The notes under the pieces are model-generated. The model was given only the letters and a program-made list of their open reading frames with translations. It had not been told where the DNA came from and searched no databases. Positions 42,511-48,738 of a stretch of 48,738 nt of DNA are shown piece after piece (position 1 is the first letter of the stretch; every line of letters starts with the position of its first letter). The stretch lies in the NCBI GenBank assembly GCA_046294915.1, contig JBKBOE010000013.1:1-48738 (forward strand), given 5' to 3'. The stretch is from UBA2336 sp046294915. Its GTDB lineage: Bacteria; Bacteroidota; Bacteroidia; Cytophagales; Cyclobacteriaceae. Made by a program: the position numbers and the translations under genes.

Positions 42511-43611
42511 ATGGCTTGTAGAGTTTTTCTTGCCGGATTACTGTGGATAGCGGCCCATATCATGGCCCAGGCACAGGTGTGTACCGTTACGGGTACCAGC
42601 CCCCTAAACTGGACGAACCCCGGCCCCAGTTGCGCTGAAGGCGGTAATGCCGGTGGCGCAACCATTCTTATTGTGCCGGCCGGATTTACCCTGGTCTTTG
42701 ATAATAACGGAGATACCTGGACGGGGACCCGTATTGATGTGTATGGAACACTCAGTATTACCGCTCCGGGTCAGGTAACGATAAACAGCAGCATTGTTGT
42801 AAAAAACGGTGGCACGCTGGCAATAAGCAGTAAGTTAAACCTGGGATCTTCGTCAGGATGTGGGTATACGTTAATTGTTGAAACGGGCGGTACGGTTGAC
42901 ATTGTTGGCAGCACTCCCGATCGACTGAATATCTGTGGTGTTGAAATTGCCCGCGGGGGTGGTGCAGGCTGTAATCCGTATCCTGCCGGACCGTTACCAT
43001 ACTGTGAACCGGGAGGCGGTTTTACCGGACCCACGGGTTTTGATGAAAACGGGTATAACCCTTCGCTGCCGGTAACCCTGGTTTACTTTTATGCAACGGG
43101 CACCGGTAACCAGATTATCCTTACGTGGGCTACCGAAAAAGAGGAAGGGTTTGACAGGTTTGTTATTCAGCGCGCTGATTCCAATTTTTCATTCGAAGAT
43201 TTAGGTGAGCTTCCGGGGGCAGGATATAACACGCACTCCCTTCGCAAATATGAATTCATAGATCGTCATCCGCTCATCGGTTTGCATTACTACCGGCTAC
43301 AGGCCGTTGACCTGGATGGGTCGTTCGAATATTTCGGGCCGGTATCTGTGGTGTATCAGGGTGAGAAAACCATCTGGGTTTCGCCAAATCCATGCTCCGG
43401 AAATGAGGTTGGCCTTTACACCAACTTTGCACCGGGCGATGCTGACCGGATTTACCTTATTAACCAGGCGGGTATTGTGTGTGCAGAGGCACGTGCGGCC
43501 GATGTTATCGGCCAACTCAATCTGGTCACTCCGCTTCAACCGGGCGTTTATATGCTGAAGTATTCTTCTGCCACGTTTAGCAAAATTGTTCGGTTTGTGG
43601 TGACTAAATGA
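42511..43611 (+). CDS. Secreted protein with T9SS type A sorting domain
   Basis: A 366-residue exported protein. A signal peptide (1-22, ending AQA/Q) leads to a Gly/Thr-rich beta region (about 30-165) with short strands reminiscent of a right-handed beta helix, and several Cys. A beta-sandwich-like segment follows (LPVTLVYFYATGTGNQIILT onward). The last 77 residues form a T9SS C-terminal sorting domain, with the SPNP motif in WVSPNPCSG, the IYLINQAG strand and the closing LQPGVYMLKY. The cargo should cross the outer membrane through SprA, encoded in this window. No enzyme motif is visible; adhesin or surface-coat roles are possible. Confidence 0.9.
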   Translation: MACRVFLAGLLWIAAHIMAQAQVCTVTGTSPLNWTNPGPSCAEGGNAGGATILIVPAGFTLVFDNNGDTWTGTRIDVYGTLSITAPGQVTINSSIVVKNGGTLAISSKLNLGSSSGCGYTLIVETGGTVDIVGSTPDRLNICGVEIARGGGAGCNPYPAGPLPYCEPGGGFTGPTGFDENGYNPSLPVTLVYFYATGTGNQIILTWATEKEEGFDRFVIQRADSNFSFEDLGELPGAGYNTHSLRKYEFIDRHPLIGLHYYRLQAVDLDGSFEYFGPVSVVYQGEKTIWVSPNPCSGNEVGLYTNFAPGDADRIYLINQAGIVCAEARAADVIGQLNLVTPLQPGVYMLKYSSATFSKIVRFVVTK

Positions 43612-43669
43612 TCGCACTTATATTTTCACGGTGTCCTCCTGCGGCAGCACTCAGGGGAAGGAAAAAGAA

Positions 43670-44434
43670 TCATCTCGATTTTAAGGGCATTGGAAAAAAT
43701 ACGGATGTCTCTTTCTTATAGTTTTCGAACTTTGGATTTCCGGCATATTTACGCTCCAACATCGGCACTCCGGAAACAAAGCGCACAAGGCAGGTAATGG
43801 TTAGCGGGCCAACAAGGGTCATCCAGCCTCCGGGCAAAGTAACCGCCAGAAGAAAAATTCCCCACCATTGCACCGCTTCACCAAAATAATTTGGGTGTCG
43901 TGTGTAACGCCACAATCCTGAAGTAATAATTTTTCCTTTGTTTTCAGGCTTGGATTTGAATTGTTTTAGCTGATAATCTCCAACGGCCTCAAAATAAAAA
44001 CCAATCAACCAAACTAATACACCTGTGCCATCAAGAAAATGGAAGCTATCAACTGAATGCATATTAATATAGACTACCGGTAACACGGTTATGAATAGAA
44101 ATAACCCCTGCAGCATGAATACCTGTAGAAAACTGCGTATATAAAAGTGCCTCCACTCCATCCGCCATTGATGGTACCGGAAATCTTCCGGCTTGCCCTT
44201 ATTCCGTAGAAAGATATGTCCCGACAACCGCAGGCCCCAAACGGTAACCAGCACGTTAACCAGTAATGCCTTCTGTGACGGGTCAGCCATTAAATAAGAA
44301 CTCCAGGCCATGACTACAAAGCCTAAACCCCAGGCAATGTCAGCCACATCATTCCGTTTAATAAGTATGGAAACGGCAAACCAAAGCAGCATGTAGCTGA
44401 GCAATGCCAGCGCAAGAATCAGGTAATGATTCAT
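43670..44434 (-). CDS. DUF1295 family membrane protein (steroid 5-alpha-reductase-like)
   Basis: Integral membrane protein of 254 residues with six or seven hydrophobic segments. The family signature is near the C-terminus: KIITSGLWRYTRHPNYFGEA followed by VQWWGIFLL. DUF1295 belongs with isoprenylcysteine methyltransferase and steroid/enoyl reductases, which use NADPH or SAM at the membrane; the reaction here is unknown. Its ATG overlaps the stop of the DUF2177 gene (ATGA at 44431-44434), so the two are translationally coupled. It converges with the T9SS cargo gene with 58 bases between stops. Confidence 0.92.
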   Translation of the reverse strand: MNHYLILALALLSYMLLWFAVSILIKRNDVADIAWGLGFVVMAWSSYLMADPSQKALLVNVLVTVWGLRLSGHIFLRNKGKPEDFRYHQWRMEWRHFYIRSFLQVFMLQGLFLFITVLPVVYINMHSVDSFHFLDGTGVLVWLIGFYFEAVGDYQLKQFKSKPENKGKIITSGLWRYTRHPNYFGEAVQWWGIFLLAVTLPGGWMTLVGPLTITCLVRFVSGVPMLERKYAGNPKFENYKKETSVFFPMPLKSR

Positions 44435-44829
44435 AGTCCGAGTTTAGCGGCAATAAAGTACGTAGCGGTTGCTACACTGGCAGAAAGTACGGTGCCCCAA
44501 AGCATATCCACTATCACCATTTTTACCGGCCAGTCTTTAAGGGTAGCAAGGTTAGTCAAATCATAGGTAGCGTAGGTGATTAGTCCGAAAAAAGCACCCA
44601 TCCAAAGTGCCAGTGTCCATTCCTTTTTTTCTACGGCAGGAGCAATTACAAACACCACCAGGCCGACAAGAAACAATAAATAGAAAATAATAGCGGCTGT
44701 CCAGTTTACATCGGATTTCATCAAAAAGCCGATCTGGTTTTTATAGAAATCGCGGGCAATGAAGCCAATCCAGAGTATGTCAATGGCGAAGAATACAGGC
44801 AGGGCGATGGCGTAGAGTTTCATCAACAT
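44431..44829 (-). CDS. DUF2177 family membrane protein
   Basis: A 132-residue membrane protein with four hydrophobic segments. It shows FFAIDILWIGFIARDFYKNQ near the N-terminus and MGAFFGLITYATYDLTNLAT in the middle, typical of DUF2177. Two ATG codons two residues apart could serve as start (44829 or 44823). It is coupled to the DUF1295 gene by an ATGA overlap. Its 108-base leader is rich in inverted repeats (44853-44932). No function is established for the family. Confidence 0.92.
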   Translation of the reverse strand: MLMKLYAIALPVFFAIDILWIGFIARDFYKNQIGFLMKSDVNWTAAIIFYLLFLVGLVVFVIAPAVEKKEWTLALWMGAFFGLITYATYDLTNLATLKDWPVKMVIVDMLWGTVLSASVATATYFIAAKLGL

Positions 44830-44852
44830 GTTTCTGGCTTTATTTTCCGAAC

Positions 44853-44932
44853 ACTTAAATTTTCAGACTTCCCAATTTAAGTCTTCGCAGGCAGATCTGT
44901 ATCGTTCAATACGGCATAACTCAGCACGTTAT
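44853..44932 (-). promoter_or_regulatory. Leader with overlapping inverted repeats before the DUF2177 gene
   Basis: ACTTAAATT (44853-44861) and AATTTAAGT (44874-44882) form a perfect 9-base inverted repeat. AGACTT (44865-44870) and AAGTCT (44879-44884) form a second that shares the right arm, so the two folds exclude each other. Two shorter repeats, GTAT/ATAC (44899-44912) and ATAAC/GTTAT (44916-44932), lie further upstream. No riboswitch family is recognised and no exact -7 element was found. Confidence 0.5.
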
Positions 44933-44937
44933 AAAAA

Positions 44938-45897
44938 CTAAGCCTCCTGCGCCAGCAGGGAGGGGAGGTGTTCTAAAATTTCTTTGGCCATTTCCTTTAA
45001 GCCAAACCGGTGTTGCCAGCCCCAGTCCTGGCGGGCACGGGAGTCGTCAATGGATTTAGGCCAGCTGTCGGCAATTGCCTGCCGGAAATCGGGGGTATAC
45101 GTAATTTCAAAATCAGGAATGTGCTTTTTTATTTCTGCAGCAATTTCGGCCGGTGAGAAACTCATGGCCGAGATGTTGTAGCTCGAACGGATTTTTACTT
45201 TTGCGGCTGGTGCTTCCATCAAATCCAGGGTGGCTTTTACGGCATCGTCCATGTACATCATGGGCAGGTACGTATCAGGCGAAAGAAAACAATCGAATTT
45301 TTTTTCAGTAAGCGCTTTAAAAAAAATATCCACGGCATAATCGGTGGTGCCTCCACCGGGTTTGGTTTTATAACCGATAAGCCCCGGGTACCGCAGGCTG
45401 CGAACATCCACGCCTTTGTTCCGAAAATACCAGTCGCACCACCGTTCACCGGCCAGTTTGGTAATGCCGTAAATGGTGGTGGGATCCATGGTGGTGTCTT
45501 GCGGGGTGTTGTGCTTTGGTGTGGTGGGCCCGAAAGCGGCAATGGAACTTGGCCAATACACTTTGTCGAGTTTAAATTCCACAGCGGCATCCAATACATG
45601 AATCAGGCCGTCCATGTTCAGGTGCCAGGCAAACTTCGGGTTTTTCTCACCGGTTGCCGAAAGCACCGCGGCAAGGTGATAGATCTGTTTAATGTTGTTT
45701 TTTTGGATGAACTCAAACAGGTGTTTTTGTTTTAAGACATCCAGAATTTCAAAATTGCCTTGCGATAAAATACCCTGCGGATCTTTAATATCGGTAGCAA
45801 AAACGTTTTCCTTGCCGTATAACTTCCAGAGGCCCTGCACCAGCTCTGTACCCAGTTGTCCGCCCGCCCCGATAACCAATATCTTTTGTGTTTTCAT
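44938..45897 (-). CDS. tdh: L-threonine 3-dehydrogenase (SDR/epimerase type)
   Basis: NAD-dependent dehydrogenase of the extended short-chain family (319 residues). The Rossmann motif GAGGQLG is at 10-16, and the catalytic pair Tyr143/Lys147 is in TIYGITK. The stretch WHLNMDGLIHVLDAA and the SSIAAFGPTTPKHNTPQ region fit the UDP-galactose-epimerase-like threonine dehydrogenases. The product 2-amino-3-ketobutyrate is the substrate of Kbl, encoded divergently 116 bases away, which supports the call. The ATG at 45897 starts the Rossmann fold; the longer frame is not protein-like. Confidence 0.9.
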   Translation of the reverse strand: MKTQKILVIGAGGQLGTELVQGLWKLYGKENVFATDIKDPQGILSQGNFEILDVLKQKHLFEFIQKNNIKQIYHLAAVLSATGEKNPKFAWHLNMDGLIHVLDAAVEFKLDKVYWPSSIAAFGPTTPKHNTPQDTTMDPTTIYGITKLAGERWCDWYFRNKGVDVRSLRYPGLIGYKTKPGGGTTDYAVDIFFKALTEKKFDCFLSPDTYLPMMYMDDAVKATLDLMEAPAAKVKIRSSYNISAMSFSPAEIAAEIKKHIPDFEITYTPDFRQAIADSWPKSIDDSRARQDWGWQHRFGLKEMAKEILEHLPSLLAQEA

Positions 45898-45939
45898 GCG
45901 TATCGCTACAGTCCGAAAGTTAGGTATTTTTAATGCTTT

Positions 45940-45984
45940 TGGGTTACCAACAACCCATACTTTTGCCGGAAGCGTATAACTTTG
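45940..45984 (+). promoter_or_regulatory. kbl promoter region: inverted repeat and two -7 elements
   Basis: A perfect inverted repeat TGGGTT-N6-AACCCA (45940-45957) directly abuts TACTTTTG (45958-45965). A second exact TAnnTTTG, TAACTTTG, lies at 45977-45984, 30 bases before the kbl ATG. The repeat sits between two divergent threonine-degradation genes and could control both. The -33 TTG is not at ideal spacing for either -7 element. Confidence 0.45.
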
Positions 45985-46013
45985 CAACCGTCAGTAAAAA
46001 CTAATCCCACAGC

Positions 46014-47210
46014 ATGTACACGTTAAAACCCTTTCTTGAAAAAGAACTCGCCTCTATTCGTGAAGCCGGACTCTATAAAAATGAGCGCATCATTACTTCT
46101 CCGCAAGGGGCCGACATTACCCTGCAGGATGGCAGGCAGGTAGTAAATTTTTGTGCCAACAACTACCTGGGGCTTTCATCGCACCCGCGGGTAATTGAAG
46201 CGGCCAAACGCGCCATCGATACCCATGGTTTCGGCATGTCGTCAGTACGCTTTATCTGCGGAACGCAGGATATTCATAAAGAACTGGAGCAAAAGATTTC
46301 GGAGTTCCTCGGCATGGAAGACACTATATTATATGCGGCCGCCTTCGATGCCAACGGAGGTGTGTTTGAACCCTTGCTTGGCGCTGAGGATGCCATTGTT
46401 TCGGATGAACTGAACCATGCCTCTATTATTGATGGCGTTCGCCTGTGTAAAGCCATGCGCTACCGCTACAAACACAACGACATGGCCGATTTGGAAAAGC
46501 AACTTACCGATGCGCGCACTGCCGGTGCCAAACAGATTATGATTGTTACCGATGGCGCCTTTTCGATGGATGGGACCATTGCCCGACTGGATGCGATTTG
46601 TGACCTGGCCGATCGGTATGAAGCCCTGGTGATGACAGACGAATGCCACTCTACCGGATTTATCGGCAAAACCGGACGGGGCGTACCGGAATACCGGGGC
46701 GTGATGGACCGGGTAGATATTATCACCGGCACTTTGGGTAAAGCCTTAGGCGGGGCATCGGGTGGTTTTACTTCAGGAAAAAAGGAAATCATTGAACTGT
46801 TGCGTCAACGTTCAAGACCGTACTTGTTTTCCAATACACTGGCCCCAAGCATTGTGGGGGCTTCAATCGAAGTGTTTACGATGTTGAGTGAAACAACGGC
46901 TTTACGCGATAAGCTGGAGCAGAACACAACGTATTTCCGGACAGCGATGACCAATGCCGGTTTTGACATCAAGCCCGGTGAGCACCCCATTGTGCCTATT
47001 ATGCTCTATGAAGCACCCCTGGCTCAGCAGATGGCAGAGAAATTACTGGATAAAGGAATCTACGTGATTGGTTTCTTTTTTCCTGTAGTTCCGAAAGGGC
47101 AGGCAAGGATAAGGGTTCAGTTATCGGCTGCCCACGAGAAGCATCATCTCGATAAGGCTATTCAGGCCTTTACGGAAGTAGGTAACGAGCTTGGTGTGCT
47201 AAAAAAATAG
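46014..47210 (+). CDS. kbl: Glycine C-acetyltransferase (2-amino-3-ketobutyrate CoA ligase)
   Basis: PLP enzyme of 398 residues that splits 2-amino-3-ketobutyrate with CoA into glycine and acetyl-CoA, completing threonine breakdown. The PLP lysine is Lys243 in GTLGKALGGASGG, with VTDGAFSMDG and MTDECHSTGFIG as further active-site stretches. Length and the opening MYTLKPFLEKELASIREAGL fit Kbl rather than other alpha-oxoamine synthases, and the divergent tdh gene settles it. The TAG stop at 47210 directly abuts the cdaA stop on the other strand. Confidence 0.96.
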   Translation: MYTLKPFLEKELASIREAGLYKNERIITSPQGADITLQDGRQVVNFCANNYLGLSSHPRVIEAAKRAIDTHGFGMSSVRFICGTQDIHKELEQKISEFLGMEDTILYAAAFDANGGVFEPLLGAEDAIVSDELNHASIIDGVRLCKAMRYRYKHNDMADLEKQLTDARTAGAKQIMIVTDGAFSMDGTIARLDAICDLADRYEALVMTDECHSTGFIGKTGRGVPEYRGVMDRVDIITGTLGKALGGASGGFTSGKKEIIELLRQRSRPYLFSNTLAPSIVGASIEVFTMLSETTALRDKLEQNTTYFRTAMTNAGFDIKPGEHPIVPIMLYEAPLAQQMAEKLLDKGIYVIGFFFPVVPKGQARIRVQLSAAHEKHHLDKAIQAFTEVGNELGVLKK

Positions 47211-48053
47211 TTACGCCTGCACCTCTTCATCGTGGGGTACTTCGTCCCAGTTGGCGGGCTCGGTGGCGTGCAGAAATTCCAGTATTTTTTGCTCCACCTG
47301 CTTCAACTTAAGGGCTCGCAGAAATTTCCCGTTGCGGGCTAAAATCAACCGTCCGGTTTCTTCCGAGATGGCCATCACCAGCGTGTCGGTACTTTCAGAC
47401 ATGCCGATGGCAGACCGGTGGCGCATACCGAAATGCGGGGGCAGGTTATCGTTTTCACTAACCGGTAATACACAACGCGCTGCCTTAATTCTTCCTTTAT
47501 AGATAATTACTGCGCCATCATGCAATGGGCTGTTCTTATTGAATATGGAAAGTAAAAGCGGTTTGGTTACTTCAGCATCCAGCAGTTCACCGGTTTCGGC
47601 ATAAAATTTCAGTTCGGTATCGCGCGAAAATACAATCAACGCACCGGTGCGTGTGCCCTTCAGCGTTTTCACGGCTTCAATAACTTCGCGTACATCAAAA
47701 TCATCGTGGTACTCGCTGCGCCAACTGGCCAGGTTTTTAAAAATGTTGTCGCGGAATTCAGTACTCCGCCCAATGACCAGCAGGAACTTCCGGATTTCGG
47801 GCTGAAACAGAATAATCATGGCCAGCACGCCCACACCCATAAACTGACCAAGGATGGTGGCCAGCAGTTCCATCTGTGCGGCACGCACAATCAGGTAAAT
47901 CAGGTAAAGGGCAAGGATGCCGAGAAAAATATTTACGGCAATACTGCCGCGTATCAGTTTGTACACCTGGTACAGCAGTACACTTACCAGGGCAATGTCA
48001 ATGAAATCAACCCACGTAACATCCAGAAAGCCTATCTTAAAAAGGAAGATCAT
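47211..48053 (-). CDS. cdaA: Membrane diadenylate cyclase CdaA
   Basis: Makes the second messenger c-di-AMP from two ATP (280 residues). Three membrane helices cover about 8-100, ending VLAMIILFQPEIRKFLL. The DAC catalytic domain has both signature motifs, DGA at 179-181 (SPLHDGAVII) and RHR at 211-213 (GMRHRSAIG). The ATG at 48053 is the normal start. It follows folP after 13 bases on the same strand. No CdaR or GlmM gene is beside it, unlike Firmicute loci. c-di-AMP often controls potassium and osmotic balance. Confidence 0.95.
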   Translation of the reverse strand: MIFLFKIGFLDVTWVDFIDIALVSVLLYQVYKLIRGSIAVNIFLGILALYLIYLIVRAAQMELLATILGQFMGVGVLAMIILFQPEIRKFLLVIGRSTEFRDNIFKNLASWRSEYHDDFDVREVIEAVKTLKGTRTGALIVFSRDTELKFYAETGELLDAEVTKPLLLSIFNKNSPLHDGAVIIYKGRIKAARCVLPVSENDNLPPHFGMRHRSAIGMSESTDTLVMAISEETGRLILARNGKFLRALKLKQVEQKILEFLHATEPANWDEVPHDEEVQA

Positions 48054-48066
48054 GCATACAAATGTA

Positions 48067-48738
48067 CTAAACTCCACTTTGCGGTGAAGCCGAATACGGC
48101 TGGAGTTTGGAAAATAGTGAAACAAGTTCAACGGCTTCTTTTACATCGTGCACCCGCAGGATGGACGCACCCTTGGTCAGGGCAATCATGTTTAGCGCTG
48201 TGGTGCCGTTTAAAGCATGTTCGGGGGTGGTGTTCAGGGTGCGCCATATCATGGACTTTCTGGACAACCCGACAAGCAGGGGTTTATTCAACATCTTCAG
48301 CAGATGCAGGTTGGAGAGCAACTCAAAATTTTGTTCTACTGTTTTGGCAAATCCGAAACCGGGATCAAGGATAATATCGCTCACGCCTTTTGCCTGGAGG
48401 GAAGCAATTTTACCGGAGAACCAGGCGGTTAACTCGTGTAAAAGGTTTTCATACGAAGCCAGTGAATTCATGGTTTGAGGTGTACCCTTCATGTGCATAC
48501 AGATGTAGGGGACTTTCAGTTCTGCCACGGTTTCGAACATCGCGGCATCAAGGTCTCCACCCGAAATGTCATTTATTATATCGGCTCCTTCGGCCACGGC
48601 CTGGCAGGCAATGGCAGATCGGAACGTATCGACCGAGAGGACAACATCATTAAATTCTTTGCGGATTACCTTAACTGCGTGCATAACCCGCCCGGCTTCA
48701 TCTTCAGGCGAAATATCGGTTGCACCCGGCCGGGATGA
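48067..48738 (-). CDS. folP: Dihydropteroate synthase (5' end beyond window)
   Basis: Folate biosynthesis enzyme that joins p-aminobenzoate to the pterin diphosphate. The 223 visible residues begin SSRPGATDISPEDEAGRVMH, part of the conserved substrate loop, so about 50-60 N-terminal residues lie off the right edge. Further motifs are DPGFGFAKT, VGLSRKSM with the catalytic lysine, and the closing RVHDVKEAVE. An internal ATG at 48684 is not the start because conserved sequence precedes it. cdaA follows 13 bases downstream, suggesting an operon. Confidence 0.96.
   Translation of the reverse strand, partial: SSRPGATDISPEDEAGRVMHAVKVIRKEFNDVVLSVDTFRSAIACQAVAEGADIINDISGGDLDAAMFETVAELKVPYICMHMKGTPQTMNSLASYENLLHELTAWFSGKIASLQAKGVSDIILDPGFGFAKTVEQNFELLSNLHLLKMLNKPLLVGLSRKSMIWRTLNTTPEHALNGTTALNMIALTKGASILRVHDVKEAVELVSLFSKLQPYSASPQSGV

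Noticed and set aside
1..48738. CRISPR arrays, tRNA or rRNA genes, insertion sequences, prophage
   Set aside because: No regularly spaced direct repeats, no cloverleaf-like intergenic sequence, no transposase, integrase or phage structural frame was seen; intergenic gaps are nearly all below 135 bases.

Overview
The window reads as core chromosome of a member of the Bacteroidota, most likely order Cytophagales. The evidence is a complete SprA (outer-membrane translocon of the type IX secretion system, T9SS), a secreted protein with a T9SS type A sorting tail, Bacteroidota-specific families (DUF4837, DUF4292), a DnaJ with the reduced zinc domain common in the phylum, and several upstream regions carrying the Bacteroidota -7 element TAnnTTTG. 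No species can be named from the sequence. I see no rRNA, tRNA, insertion sequence, prophage or CRISPR array. About 95% is coding and most genes lie on the minus strand.

Layout. 1-5.8 kb: atpD (cut by the window edge), an orphan sensor histidine kinase, a NatA/NatB-type ABC exporter and a secreted beta-repeat protein. 5.9-11.5 kb: a minus-strand run dnaJ, grpE, obgE, a new 43-residue membrane protein, adk, hpt, a DUF1287 protein and an M42-type peptidase. 11.6-19.4 kb: plus-strand upp, a small membrane protein, a nucleotide pyrophosphatase/phosphodiesterase-family enzyme, an S10 carboxypeptidase-like protein, a small secreted protein, an M28 peptidase and a new 55-residue membrane protein, interrupted by minus-strand sdaA and a TauE/SafE permease. 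19.4-31.6 kb: gcvP, lipA, gcvH, sprA and ruvA. 31.9-42.4 kb: the malic enzyme/phosphotransacetylase fusion maeB, then an envelope cluster (DUF4837 lipoprotein, LysM lytic transglycosylase, TatA, EnvC-like factor, DUF4292 lipoprotein, TPR protein) and a Wzx-like flippase. 42.5-48.7 kb: the T9SS cargo protein, a DUF1295/DUF2177 membrane pair, divergent tdh and kbl, then cdaA and folP (cut by the window edge).

How the genes work together. Amino-acid one-carbon metabolism recurs: tdh and kbl turn threonine into glycine plus acetyl-CoA, gcvP/gcvH split glycine, lipA makes the lipoyl group GcvH needs, and sdaA deaminates serine. hpt, upp and adk form a nucleobase/nucleotide salvage group interleaved with the chaperone pair grpE-dnaJ and the ribosome GTPase obgE. 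The 34-42 kb cluster concerns peptidoglycan remodelling, protein export and surface polysaccharide.

The region is mostly ordinary core genome. The best candidates for something undescribed are small-scale: two unannotated single-pass membrane microproteins (8674-8805 and 19250-19417), a sigma-54-like element before grpE, overlapping mutually exclusive inverted repeats before the DUF2177 gene, and inverted repeats at the maeB and tdh/kbl promoters. I did not find a convincing new multi-gene system.
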